64,000 nt of DNA, taken from Desulfobacula toluolica Tol2. Its GTDB lineage: Bacteria; Desulfobacterota; Desulfobacteria; Desulfobacterales; Desulfobacteraceae. Made by a program: the position numbers and the translations under genes. The notes beneath the pieces are model-generated. The model had not been told where the DNA came from and made no database searches. It was given only the letters and a program-made list of their open reading frames with translations. This document shows, piece by piece, positions 35,516 through 44,077 of this stretch (its first letter is position 1; each line of letters begins with the position of its first letter). The stretch is taken from the NCBI RefSeq assembly GCF_000307105.1, contig NC_018645.1, positions 35,001 through 99,000 of the forward strand, given 5' to 3'.

Positions 35516-38500
35516 TTAGAGATAGAATAGAAATGCCTCAATCCGGTTTCTGTCCGCCTGGTTTGGGTTGCCGTCAAGGGTCAGGTTGAGCAGGGGCTTT
35601 CCAAAAGGGATGCCCCGGCTTAAGGCGTTCAGGGAAATTCCCGTATTCTCGTACATGGGTGATACTGTGATGATTCCGTCAATGGACGGGCCAAGGTCCA
35701 GGCATTTGGCCATCCTGTACCGACCGTTGGCCCCGGCGTAGAACCCCAGGGTTTCATTGGCAAGGGAGGCTAAGCGATCCGGGCCGGATGAAAAAACACC
35801 GATTCCTGAAAGGGCTGTGTCTATTACGCTTATCCTGTCGGCCAAATTCTGGATCCGTTCCCGCAGCATATCTCTTTTTTCTTTGCCGTTCTGCTCAATC
35901 CAGTCCTTCCATAGCATGAGCATGTATTCGCTCATGGGAGAATAAAGCAACCTGTATCCCATAGATTCAAGCCTGGAGAAATGGTGGCCCGTCAGAAAAT
36001 CGTTGAACAGCAACAAGGGATCACCTGTCACAAATATCTGTTTTTTATACGCCTTAACCTTTAATTCTTTGCCGATGGTTTCGGCCAGGGATGTAAGATC
36101 CTTCAGGCCGACTTCCCCTGTTCGCATCAGATCCAAAAGGGATGCCAGGTGGGAATTGCGGGATCCGGCCGGGGCCAGTTGGATAAGGTCCCCGGCCAGA
36201 AGCCCTGTAAAGAGCCGGTCAAGTTCTTCGGGATTTTCTGATACGGCATCCTCAATAAAGGGGGAGACAAGGACGGCTTCCTCATACCCTGCCCCGTCCA
36301 GCCGGGTCCGGACAAAGCGGCTGTATTGCCCGTCCACCTCGGCCCCTTCGGTCTGGGGGATGAAAAAGGCGGCCCTTTCCGGGTTTGCTTCCCTGTCCAG
36401 GGTTTCCAGGACATCCCCTAAAAGGGCGGTGAGGGAATAGTACTCGTTGGAGGTGGTATGGCGCTTGCCACGGTTGAGGGAATTCTCCCCGGCCGGGTCC
36501 ATCACCTTTGCACAAATCCCCTGCCGGGTCAGGATCTCCTTGAATATTTGTGAATAAGGGGAAAGGTTGGGCAGGTGGAGCCGCATGTCCTGGGGCAAGC
36601 TTTGGATGTCCGGGCGTATATTTATACAAGAATGGGACGGGGCCAAAGCATAGTCTGCCATGGGGCCGACCGTTTGGGCCGGGATATGGGAAATACTGTT
36701 CAAAAAGGCCTCCAGCCGGGTTATGACGCCCACGGTGGAGGAATGTTCATCCACCTCAATGTTCAAAAAGGGCTTGGGAGACATGATTTCGCTGAAAAAA
36801 TGGGAGACCACGGAATCTGGGCCGCAGCCGTGGTGGGTCAGAAGAATGGCGTAGAGGTTGGGATGGGTACGGATCAGATATGCCGGGTCCAGGATATGCT
36901 GGGCAAATGGCCAGTACATATTGGGATGCTCCCGGAAGATATTGCCTTCAGGCAGGTCGAAAAACGGGATGACTTTATATCCCATCCCGGACAGCCGGTC
37001 GGGAATCCCCAGATTGAGTATAGGATCGGCCACACCGTAGATTTTTGATATCAGGACAAAGACCTTTTCATCCGGGGCCATGGTTTCAAGTACCTTTTCA
37101 CGGTGAAGAATCAGCCGGTTTTCACAGTCCTGCATAGCCTTCATGGCAGCGCCCAGGGCCTTCATTGTTTCATTCTTACCCCGTTCGAGCCGGCTGCCCA
37201 GGCCGGTAAAGCTTTGGGACATAAATTCCTTGCCCAGGTGAAAGGCAATGGTGGGAGCAAGCAGGGTGATGCCGGTTTTTTCCAGGTCCATGGCATGGTT
37301 CGCCATTTTAAAGGCTATCTGCATATAGGCACATCCGTAGTTTTGTCGGGATTCTGAATTTGGATGGAAAACCGTGTACAGGTCTGGAAAGAAGATATAA
37401 TCCACCTTCTGCCTTATCAGCTGGGCAATGTGGCCGTTGACAAGTTTTACGGGAAAGCAGGTTTCATCCTGGGCGTGTTCCTGGGCCAGGGCAATGGTCT
37501 CTTTGGTCGAAGGCTCAGACAGGACAACATTGAACCCGAGGGCTTTAAAAAAAGTGTGGAACATGGAAAACATGCCGAATGTGAACAGGGCCCTTGGCAT
37601 GCCCACGGTTTTCTTTAATGGATCATGGGAAGGGGCATACCCTTGGAAAACTATCTCCTGGATTTCACGGCTGAACCGGTTTTTCCCCGGGGGGGCTGTG
37701 GGAAGCTTGCTTGCGGGCTTTTGGGGCCGAAGCCCTGTTTCAGTCCCTTCCACAGATTCCCTGGCCAGGAGGGCCGCACCCATGGCGCCGGTCACACTGA
37801 AAAAGCGGGGTATTCGAATTTGTTTTCCCAGAACGGCCCTGAAGGCGTTGATCACCCCCTGGTTATGGGCCAGTCCCCCCTGGAACAGGATATTGTTTCC
37901 AATTTTTTTTTGCCCCACCACCCGGTTGAGATAGTTTTTCACCACTGAGTAGCACAGACCGGCAGCCAGGTCTGTTCTGGACACCTCCCGGCTCAGGTGG
38001 GCAGCCACGGTGGTTTCGATGAACACGGTACACCGCTCTCCCAGGTCCACTGGGTGGTTGGCATTCAGGGCCGTGGGCCCGAAATCCTCAACAGGGATGT
38101 CAAACCGCTTGGCCTGTTCCTCAATGAACGAACCGGTACCGGCTGCACAGACCTTGTTCATCTGGAAATCCTTCACCCGGCCCTCTTTTAAGCGGATGAA
38201 TTTCGAGTCCTGCCCCCCGATTTCAAATATGGTGTCCACTTCCGGGTTAAGGTTTACAGCTGCTTTTGCCTGGGCCGTGATTTCATCCTTGATGATATCG
38301 GTGCCCATCATTTTGCCGATCAGGTAGCGGCCGGACCCGGTCACTCCTGTGCCTTTGATGTTCATTTTGGGGTCAAAAGTATTTTTAAAGGCATTAAGGC
38401 CCTGATTTACCGCGGCAACCGGGTCTCCCTTGGTCCTGAGGTATTGAAAGTCCACTACCTCATTTTCCGGGTTAATCAGTACCAGGTTAGTACTGGTGGA

Positions 38501-39475
38501 GCCCACATCAATGCCCAGGTAAAGGGCCTGGTCCGGTTTGAATGCACTGGAGATATCGTGCATACCCCTGGCGTCGTTAAGTCCGTAGGAGACCAGGGGA
38601 GGTAGGCTGATGCCGTCATTTGTCCGGCCGGGCAAGGTGTGACGCTTACTTGATGAGAGGCTCTCCAAAAGATACTGAAACCGGGCTTCCAGTTTTTCCT
38701 TGCGGGCAGTCACGGCTGCGCCGATTGCGCCCATGGCGCTGAAATGTTCGGGAATGATCAGATCCGTTTCCTTAAGGTTAAGCTCCTCCCTGAAAGCCCT
38801 GACAATGGAACGGTTATTGGCGACTCCACCGGTAAATAGGATGGGGCATTCCATGGGCAGCTGTTTCATGACGCTGACCCTGAAATTCCTGACCACGGCA
38901 TAGGCCAGGCCCTGGAGAATATCTGCCACGGGCACCCCGCCCTGTTGGTGGTGGATGATATCGGTTTTGGCAAAGACGCTGCACCGCCCGGCGATTCTGG
39001 GGACGGACCTGGCCTTCTCCGTATAGGCGGAATACTCTTCCAGGTTAAGGTTAAGTCGTGAAATCTGTTCCTCCAGGAATGATCCCGTGCCTGCGGAGCA
39101 GTTGGCATTCATGGCTATTTTGATGCCTTTATTATCCTCTTCCTTCAACCCGGTAATATATTTGGCGGTCTGGGCCCCGATCTCCACCACAGACCGAGAA
39201 CCTGTGCTAAGACTTCTGGACGCCTCCACAAGGGCGGTCACCTCGTTGACACTATCGACCCGATCTTTCAGAATTCTTTTGCCGCTGCCCGTAACAGCGC
39301 CAAACTTTAAGTCCTGAACAGAAAAGGCCTCTTTTATTTTTTCCAGATGAATGGCAAGTACGCCCATTATATCACCCCTGTGCAGGGTGTAGCAGGTATG
39401 GACGACCTGGTTCCGGGCATTAACAACGGCTGTTTTTATCGCCGCATATCCCAAATCTATTCCAAATGCAAGCAT
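35516..39475 (-). CDS. Giant acyl-CoA dehydratase activase (BadF/HgdC type, DUF2229)
   Basis: A 1319-residue protein with two BadF/BadG/BcrA/BcrD-type ATPase domains in tandem. The first (residues 1 to about 260) has FGIDLGYAAIKTAVVNA, NANCSAGTGSFLEEQ and AGRCSVFAKTD. The second (about 315-570) has YLGIDVGSTSTNLVLI, KVCAAGTGSFIEEQ and GERCTVFIETT. The two Cys-containing loops are where HgdC-type activators hold a bridging [4Fe-4S] cluster. Residues about 620-1319 match DUF2229 and a HgdB/double-cubane-like C-terminal region (YIFFPDLYTVFHP, LTHHGCGPDSV). It should couple ATP hydrolysis to low-potential electron transfer, but the acceptor is unknown. TAAGGAG precedes the ATG. Confidence 0.88.
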   Translation of the reverse strand: MLAFGIDLGYAAIKTAVVNARNQVVHTCYTLHRGDIMGVLAIHLEKIKEAFSVQDLKFGAVTGSGKRILKDRVDSVNEVTALVEASRSLSTGSRSVVEIGAQTAKYITGLKEEDNKGIKIAMNANCSAGTGSFLEEQISRLNLNLEEYSAYTEKARSVPRIAGRCSVFAKTDIIHHQQGGVPVADILQGLAYAVVRNFRVSVMKQLPMECPILFTGGVANNRSIVRAFREELNLKETDLIIPEHFSAMGAIGAAVTARKEKLEARFQYLLESLSSSKRHTLPGRTNDGISLPPLVSYGLNDARGMHDISSAFKPDQALYLGIDVGSTSTNLVLINPENEVVDFQYLRTKGDPVAAVNQGLNAFKNTFDPKMNIKGTGVTGSGRYLIGKMMGTDIIKDEITAQAKAAVNLNPEVDTIFEIGGQDSKFIRLKEGRVKDFQMNKVCAAGTGSFIEEQAKRFDIPVEDFGPTALNANHPVDLGERCTVFIETTVAAHLSREVSRTDLAAGLCYSVVKNYLNRVVGQKKIGNNILFQGGLAHNQGVINAFRAVLGKQIRIPRFFSVTGAMGAALLARESVEGTETGLRPQKPASKLPTAPPGKNRFSREIQEIVFQGYAPSHDPLKKTVGMPRALFTFGMFSMFHTFFKALGFNVVLSEPSTKETIALAQEHAQDETCFPVKLVNGHIAQLIRQKVDYIFFPDLYTVFHPNSESRQNYGCAYMQIAFKMANHAMDLEKTGITLLAPTIAFHLGKEFMSQSFTGLGSRLERGKNETMKALGAAMKAMQDCENRLILHREKVLETMAPDEKVFVLISKIYGVADPILNLGIPDRLSGMGYKVIPFFDLPEGNIFREHPNMYWPFAQHILDPAYLIRTHPNLYAILLTHHGCGPDSVVSHFFSEIMSPKPFLNIEVDEHSSTVGVITRLEAFLNSISHIPAQTVGPMADYALAPSHSCINIRPDIQSLPQDMRLHLPNLSPYSQIFKEILTRQGICAKVMDPAGENSLNRGKRHTTSNEYYSLTALLGDVLETLDREANPERAAFFIPQTEGAEVDGQYSRFVRTRLDGAGYEEAVLVSPFIEDAVSENPEELDRLFTGLLAGDLIQLAPAGSRNSHLASLLDLMRTGEVGLKDLTSLAETIGKELKVKAYKKQIFVTGDPLLLFNDFLTGHHFSRLESMGYRLLYSPMSEYMLMLWKDWIEQNGKEKRDMLRERIQNLADRISVIDTALSGIGVFSSGPDRLASLANETLGFYAGANGRYRMAKCLDLGPSIDGIITVSPMYENTGISLNALSRGIPFGKPLLNLTLDGNPNQADRNRIEAFLFYL

Positions 39476-39750
39476 GGATTCTCCTTAAATTAATGTGTTG
39501 CCCTTGGGAGGCTAAAGCCCCCGGCATGGCATTACTGCGCAAGTAATAATCCAAACAGGGAAGCTGTTTCTACTCTTGTGGCATTTTTTTTTGCTCTTTG
39601 CGGATTTTTTTTATTCGATTTTGCCGGTTTTGTTGTTCAGGGGTAAAAAAAAATGTTTGCCGGGCAGAACACAAAAAAAAATATCCATATCATTGCCGGC
39701 AGCTGGGGCATTTCCCCGATCTGGAAATAATAATGTAATACGGAGTTGAG
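39476..39750. other. Divergent intergenic region of the receptor/AraC block
   Basis: 275 bases between the divergent activase and methyltransferase-side genes. It is A+T-rich in the centre with several A and T runs (CATTTTTTTTTGC, AAAAAAAAATG) and probably carries both promoters and AraC-type sites. I could not assign -35/-10 boxes with confidence. Confidence 0.4.
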
Positions 39751-39753
39751 ATG

Positions 39754-39948
39754 ATGAAACAAATTAAACAGGTGATGATTGATTTCCCCATTGATCATGC
39801 ACAAACCGTGGCAGCGGTATTAATTGCTGCACTCTATCAACAGGCCTCTTTCTGTCCGGTTTTGAAATTGATACAGGCCCCGAGAACATGTTTGAGGACT
39901 CAGAGCCGTTCCGGGTATTTCATAATAGGAGAATTCCATGATATATGA
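39754..39948 (+). pseudogene. Short ORF, possibly frameshifted remnant
   Basis: A 64-residue frame with GGAG before ATG that begins plausibly (KQIKQVMIDFPIDHAQTVAA) but turns basic and odd after QQASFC. In the next frame the DNA from about 39850 encodes an acidic, protein-like GFEIDTGPENMFEDSEPF that ends at a TGA (39939-39941) overlapping the methyltransferase ATG. This looks like one small gene with a frame change near 39840. The family is not recognised. It may equally be a chance frame. Confidence 0.3.
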
Positions 39949-40540
39949 AACGAAAAAAAATGGCCGACACACTTCCGGGCACAGGGGCCAGGGACCGAGC
40001 AGTTTCTGGATGCAGAGCCACGAACCTTTGTTTGATGCCCTGGGCATCTCACCGGGACAGCATATTCTGGATCTGGGTTGTGGGGCTGGTGACTATACCC
40101 TGGAGGCAGCCCGCCGGACAGGGACTGTCGGCTGCATCACCGCACTGGACTACTGGCCCCCCATTGTGGATGCCTTAGAAAAGGCGGCCGGGGCCGCAGG
40201 TCTTCCCCAGGTCCGTGTCCTGAAGGCCGATATCACTAACCCTCCCTTACCGGTCCGGAATAATGCCATAGATCTTTGCATGGTGTTCACGGTGCTGCAC
40301 ATCTTTGACTTGAGCCGTTATAAAGAAGCTATATTCGGGGAAATGGCCCGGGTGATCAGGCCCGGGGGATGCCTGGCCGTGCTGGAATGCAAAAAAGAGG
40401 AGTGGTCCTTTGGCCCACCGGTCCACATGCGCCTAGCCCCGGAAGAGATTGAGACCTTCATCAGGGGATGGGGTTTTAAAAAAAGGGATTACAGGGATTT
40501 CGGGTACAACTATCTGCTTAGCTTTACCCTTGACGCCTAA
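39938..40540 (+). CDS. Class I SAM-dependent methyltransferase
   Basis: A 200-residue methyltransferase with the SAM motif I ILDLGCGAGDYTLEAAR (about residues 44-60), motif II region ITALDYWPPIVDALEKAA, KADITNPPLPVRNNAIDLCM (motif III) and ARVIRPGGCLAVLECKKEE (post-III). This is the UbiE/arsenite-methyltransferase-like type; the substrate is not evident. AGGAGA lies six bases before the ATG. It precedes the AraC regulator gene by 150 bases and is divergent from the activase and TonB receptor genes. Confidence 0.85.
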   Translation: MIYETKKNGRHTSGHRGQGPSSFWMQSHEPLFDALGISPGQHILDLGCGAGDYTLEAARRTGTVGCITALDYWPPIVDALEKAAGAAGLPQVRVLKADITNPPLPVRNNAIDLCMVFTVLHIFDLSRYKEAIFGEMARVIRPGGCLAVLECKKEEWSFGPPVHMRLAPEEIETFIRGWGFKKRDYRDFGYNYLLSFTLDA

Positions 40541-40690
40541 AATCTGAAAGCAGCCTTTCTCAGGTGTGGCGGATCAGAATCATTTTTACTTTTCGGTTAT
40601 TATGATCTAACATAGACGCTTCAGGCACGAACTTCACCCCATTGAACTGTGAACTGTAAAAATGGGACCGGCAAAATAGAGGAGATTCGG

Positions 40691-41659
40691 ATGCAAGAGA
40701 AAAAAAGCCCCAGGCTGTTTTACTTTAAACCTTTCCCTGGTTCGGACGGAAGCTCCCCTAATGAATCTGTATCGTGGGGGCACAGGGAGGTCTGTATCCG
40801 GCCGGGCCTGTGGATGAGTCTGATTAATTTCACCCCATCCAGTCAGGTCTGCCTTGAATACGAGAAACAATTCCCGGTCATTGATTTCGGATTCGTGATT
40901 TCCGGAAATATTCAAAAACAGAGCCAGGGACCGGATTCATACCCTGACGAGCTACAGGTCAGAAGCGGCATCAGCGGTGTTCGTCTGGAAAACAGGCAGT
41001 CCGGCTCATTTGTCGTTCCCGCCCAGCAGGAGCATCAGATTCTTCATCTTCACATGACCCTGCCTTTTTTTAGAAAAGTGCTAAAAGATGAATCCCAGGT
41101 ACTGCCAAAAGGCCTGCGGGCCGTATTAAAGGGGGATATGCATGTCGAATTTACAAGCACAAGGCCCATGACTCCGGATATTCAGTCCGTCGTGTACCAA
41201 GTGTTGAACACCTCAAGCAACGCCTATCCATGGTCACTTTACCTGGAGGGCAAAAGCCTGGAACTGCTTTCCCTGCACCTGGCGGCATTAAGCATTGATC
41301 TCCGGAAGTCAAAGGGTGGCATGCTCAACAGGAGTGAAAAAGAGCGGATCAAAACTGCCAGGTCCATCCTGATCAAGGATCTGCAGTTTCCGCCAGTCCT
41401 CCATGACCTGGCAGCCATGGCCGGTCTGAGCGTGGCCAAGCTTCAGGCCGGGTTCAAGCAGGCGTACGGGATGAGCGTGTTTGATTATTTCAGGGAGTAC
41501 CGGATGCAGAAGGCAAGACAGCTTTTGACGGAGACGGAGACCAACGTAAGCGAAACCGCCTGGCAGGTGGGATATGTCAATGTCAGCCATTTCAGTGCAG
41601 CCTTTAAAAAACGCTTCGGCATTCTGCCCAAGCATTATCTGAAAATGCACCTGGTATAG
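40691..41659 (+). CDS. AraC family transcriptional regulator
   Basis: A 322-residue regulator with an N-terminal ligand domain (about residues 1-200; VIDFGFVISGNIQ, SGSFVVPAQQEHQILHLHM). The C-terminal double helix-turn-helix has DLAAMAGLSVAKLQAGFKQA for the first and VSETAWQVGYVNVSHFSAAF for the second, ending FGILPKHYLKM. The layout resembles PchR/YbtA-type siderophore-responsive activators, which control neighbouring TonB receptor genes. The start at 40691 is chosen for GAGGAG six bases upstream. Repeat copy F and the truncated nfo tail follow. Confidence 0.88.
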   Translation: MQEKKSPRLFYFKPFPGSDGSSPNESVSWGHREVCIRPGLWMSLINFTPSSQVCLEYEKQFPVIDFGFVISGNIQKQSQGPDSYPDELQVRSGISGVRLENRQSGSFVVPAQQEHQILHLHMTLPFFRKVLKDESQVLPKGLRAVLKGDMHVEFTSTRPMTPDIQSVVYQVLNTSSNAYPWSLYLEGKSLELLSLHLAALSIDLRKSKGGMLNRSEKERIKTARSILIKDLQFPPVLHDLAAMAGLSVAKLQAGFKQAYGMSVFDYFREYRMQKARQLLTETETNVSETAWQVGYVNVSHFSAAFKKRFGILPKHYLKMHLV

Positions 41660-41672
41660 AAATTTATCCGGA

Positions 41673-41758
41673 TTTATATGAAAATTGTTGCAAATTGAAC
41701 TGCGACTTTCATGTTTTGTTGTGGCAAACCAAGGTGAAAGACCATGTCTGCCCGTGAG
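41673..41758 (+). repeat. Dispersed hairpin repeat, copy F
   Basis: TTTATATGAAAATTGTTGC, then CTGCGACTTTCATGTTTTGT, TGTGGCAAACCAAGGTGAAA and CATGTCTGCCCGTGAGGG. This is a nearly complete module 1, ending about 18 bases before the nfo 3' fragment and so lying at the junction of the nfo-flanked block. Confidence 0.8.
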
Positions 41759-41776
41759 GGAAAAAATGCTCAAAGG

Positions 41777-41833
41777 ATTGGAATCCCCGGATAATAACTT
41801 GTGGGCCGGAGAGATTGCCCTTTTAAAGCAATG
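41777..41833 (+). pseudogene. Truncated nfo 3' fragment (direct repeat 2)
   Basis: The encoded [19 protein letters not shown] corresponds to [19 protein letters not shown] at the C-terminus of the intact endonuclease IV at 32371-33237. DNA identity is 50/57 in the same orientation. Nothing upstream of ATTGGAA (41777) resembles nfo: the repeat copy F lies there instead. The frame continues to 41933 without a recognisable protein. This is a gene-end relic left by an insertion, duplication or replacement involving nfo. Confidence 0.8.
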
Positions 41834-41981
41834 GAGAAAAATAACAGTTGAAATGCATTTTTTGCTTCATTCTGCGATCATCAAATGTATAATGGATTTT
41901 ATGTGTGACCGCAAGCAACAGGAAAATCAATAAAAAGACAAGCGGTAATAAGTCAACCCCCAAATGGACAGAATAAAGATA

Positions 41982-43175
41982 TTAATGAATAAGGCGCACC
42001 TCATATGGTTTTTGGTTTTTAAGTACGGAAAAAACAACATGAAGCAATTTATTGGCGACATGACTAATAGCCACCAGATGCTTTTTCCCCTTAGCCTTCT
42101 GTTTTTCGTAGACAGTTCTAAACATGGGGTCCTTTGCCACCAAGGCTGCAACTTCGGCAGCCTGGATAGCAGCTGTGCGCAGATAACGACTACCCCGCTT
42201 AGACATTTTGCCTTTGCCTTTGTACTGTCCGCTTTCATTGAGACGAACGTCAAGCCCGGCAGCTGCAACCAATTTTCGGGCCCCGTTTTTTTCTTCTGGA
42301 TGAAAAACCGGAAGTACCTCTGCCAGGATGGTAGGAGCCCAAACCGGTCCGATACCAGGTATGGTTTGCAACAGTTTTTGATTCTTTTTCATATATTTTT
42401 TAGCCTGTTTTTCAAGTTCTTCAATTTGATGCAACAGAATATTCATTCTTTGAACAAGGAATTTAATTTCAAGGGCAAAAGACAAATTGGAGGCAGACAA
42501 AGAGAAGGAGTTTTTTGCAGCACTTTTAAGCCGTTTGGCGTGTTCTCGTCCCATATGGCCTTTGCTGGCTTCTTTAAGAATTCGGGTAAGCTTTCTGATA
42601 TCAATTTTTTTAATATCTTCAGCCGTAGAGTACTGGGCAAGCAACTGTCTGCTGGCAGCACCGAAAATGTCAGAAAAATGCTCGCTGTATTCTGGGAAAA
42701 CAAGGTCCAACAGGCCAATAAGGCGTTGTTTTTCCGCAACAAATGTTTGACTGCATTCATAGCGCAAACGAGTCAGATTACGCAACTGGCGGACTTCATC
42801 ATCTGGAACAGCAGAAAATTTTGGATCAGCTTCTCTCAAGATATTGGCAATAAGTTCGGCATCTACAGAATCCGTTTTAGTTCCTCTGATACCTGCATTA
42901 CGCCTTGCCGAAGTCATCAAAGGATTGATCAAACGGACCTGGAATCCGGCATTGGAAAGAAAATGGTAAAGTATCATCCAGTAATGACCGGTGGCTTCCA
43001 TGCCAATAAGCAGATTTTCTATGGAAAAGCCAACTTGGTTGATCCGATCCAAGAGCCGGTTCACTTCTTCCAGGGTATTGGTAAAAGAGAAATTTTTAAA
43101 TACTTTTTTACCATTGTCATCCAAAAGCGCCGCAACATGTTTTCGTTTTGCAATATCAATTCCAAGTGTCCACAT
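41982..43175 (-). CDS. IS110 family transposase
   Basis: A 397-residue DEDD transposase. The N-terminal RuvC-like domain shows LGIDIAKRKHVAALLDDNGK and GMEATGHYWMILYHFL, then GTKTDSVDAELIANILRE, carrying the acidic residues. The C-terminal Tnp20 domain shows LLQTIPGIGPVWAPTILAEV and LVAAAGLDVRLNESGQYKGK, then MSKRGSRYLRTAAIQAA, with the conserved Ser of the family. AAAGGAG fixes the start at 43175. It appears intact. IS110 elements lack terminal inverted repeats and use a bridge RNA encoded in their non-coding end, so the element's boundaries cannot be set from one copy. Confidence 0.92.
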   Translation of the reverse strand: MWTLGIDIAKRKHVAALLDDNGKKVFKNFSFTNTLEEVNRLLDRINQVGFSIENLLIGMEATGHYWMILYHFLSNAGFQVRLINPLMTSARRNAGIRGTKTDSVDAELIANILREADPKFSAVPDDEVRQLRNLTRLRYECSQTFVAEKQRLIGLLDLVFPEYSEHFSDIFGAASRQLLAQYSTAEDIKKIDIRKLTRILKEASKGHMGREHAKRLKSAAKNSFSLSASNLSFALEIKFLVQRMNILLHQIEELEKQAKKYMKKNQKLLQTIPGIGPVWAPTILAEVLPVFHPEEKNGARKLVAAAGLDVRLNESGQYKGKGKMSKRGSRYLRTAAIQAAEVAALVAKDPMFRTVYEKQKAKGKKHLVAISHVANKLLHVVFSVLKNQKPYEVRLIH

Positions 43176-43345
43176 CTTTTTTTTACTCCTTTGCAGTTTA
43201 ATAAAACTGTTCAAATGGGGGTGACGCCGATGGAACACAGCCTCGCTGCTAAATCAGTGCAGATTCGCGCATCAAGCGGTAAGTGTAATAAACCGGCATC
43301 GGCGGTCTTTTTAAGAGGACATTACCTCAAGGAGAAAAAGCCGAA
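43176..43345 (-). ncRNA. Candidate IS110 bridge RNA region
   Basis: Non-coding segment directly upstream of the transposase start, where IS110-group elements encode their bridge RNA. It contains CAGTTT-AATA-AAACTG next to the ribosome site and a long-range pair, CGCCGATG (about 43223-43230) with CATCGGCG (about 43303-43310). These could frame the loops of such an RNA. The assignment rests on position and partial pairing only; the target- and donor-binding loops were not resolved. Confidence 0.3.
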
Positions 43346-43405
43346 CCCCGGCAGCCTTCCAGCTATTATGGCCAAAATAGCATTGAAAGGCAAATGTCAC
43401 GTAAC

Positions 43406-43490
43406 GCCGCAATCGCTGCGATTGCGGCACCCAACCAGCTGCGCTGGTTGGAATAAAAAAGGTATTGAAAAAGGCTATCGCCTTTTTCAA
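43406..43490. repeat. Three consecutive perfect short-loop hairpins
   Basis: Hairpin 1: GCCGCAATCG-CTG-CGATTGCGGC without the dashes (43406-43428, 10-bp stem, 3-base loop). Hairpin 2: CCAACCAGC / GCTGGTTGG (43431-43451, 9-bp stem, loop TGC). Hairpin 3: TTGAAAAAGGC / GCCTTTTTCAA (43465-43490, 11-bp stem, loop TATC). All are perfect and stand in a row between the IS110 element and the FmdE-like gene. They may be the leader of the FmdE transcript, part of the IS end, or its target. Confidence 0.65.
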
Positions 43491-43527
43491 GCCTGATTTA
43501 AACACCTTTATACGAGGAGATAGTATA

Positions 43528-44061
43528 ATGGCATGTTCATTGGAAAAAGAGGTGATTGAAAAAACAATTGAATTTCATGGCCATAGTTGTCCGGGGCTGG
43601 CCATAGGGCTTCGGGCATCCGAACTGGCAATGGAAAAGCTGGATATACGGAATACAAAAGAACCAGTATGCGTCACTGAAACAGATATGTGCGGCGTAGA
43701 TGCCATCCAGTTTCTGACCGGATGTTCTTTTGGCAAGGGGAATCTGATCCACAAAGATTTTGGAAAATCCGCATTTACATTTTATGACAGGGACACCCAA
43801 AAAGGTTTCAGGGCCGTGTTCCAAGATGATTTTGCCAGAGATCAAGACAGGGAAGATCGAATCAAACGGATTTTAGAGGCGGATCTGAAAGATCTTTTTT
43901 TGACGGAAGATGTAGATGTTCCACCGGTCAGGCCAGCCCGGATACTGAAAAGCATTCAATGCGATGATTGCAGGGAGATGACAATGGAATCGAGAGTCCG
44001 GATGTTTGACGGGAAAAATCTTTGTATTCCTTGTTTTCACAAGGTTGAGCAGAAAATATAA
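43528..44061 (+). CDS. FmdE-like protein with C-terminal zinc ribbon
   Basis: A 177-residue protein. The N-terminal FmdE domain (about residues 10-135) has the metal-binding FHGHSCPGLAIGLRASELAM and CGVDAIQFLTGCSFGKGNLI, then FTFYDRDTQKGFRAVF. The C-terminal ribbon has CDDCREMTMESRV and LCIPCFHK. FmdE-like proteins occur in many anaerobes that lack the methanogenic enzyme, and a molybdenum or tungsten cofactor role is often suspected. The start at 43528 follows GAGGAGA; the frame upstream is part of the hairpins. Confidence 0.87.
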   Translation: MACSLEKEVIEKTIEFHGHSCPGLAIGLRASELAMEKLDIRNTKEPVCVTETDMCGVDAIQFLTGCSFGKGNLIHKDFGKSAFTFYDRDTQKGFRAVFQDDFARDQDREDRIKRILEADLKDLFLTEDVDVPPVRPARILKSIQCDDCREMTMESRVRMFDGKNLCIPCFHKVEQKI

Positions 44062-44077
44062 ATTTTTTTAAAATCTT

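Noticed and set aside
33394-41659. Integrase or conjugation genes in the nfo-flanked block
   Set aside because: None of the encoded proteins has integrase, relaxase or phage motifs, so the block cannot be called an integrative element on gene content.
41964-43496. 510-residue frame on the + strand
   Set aside because: It is antisense to the IS110 transposase, has no family features and merely reflects the codon bias of the opposite strand.
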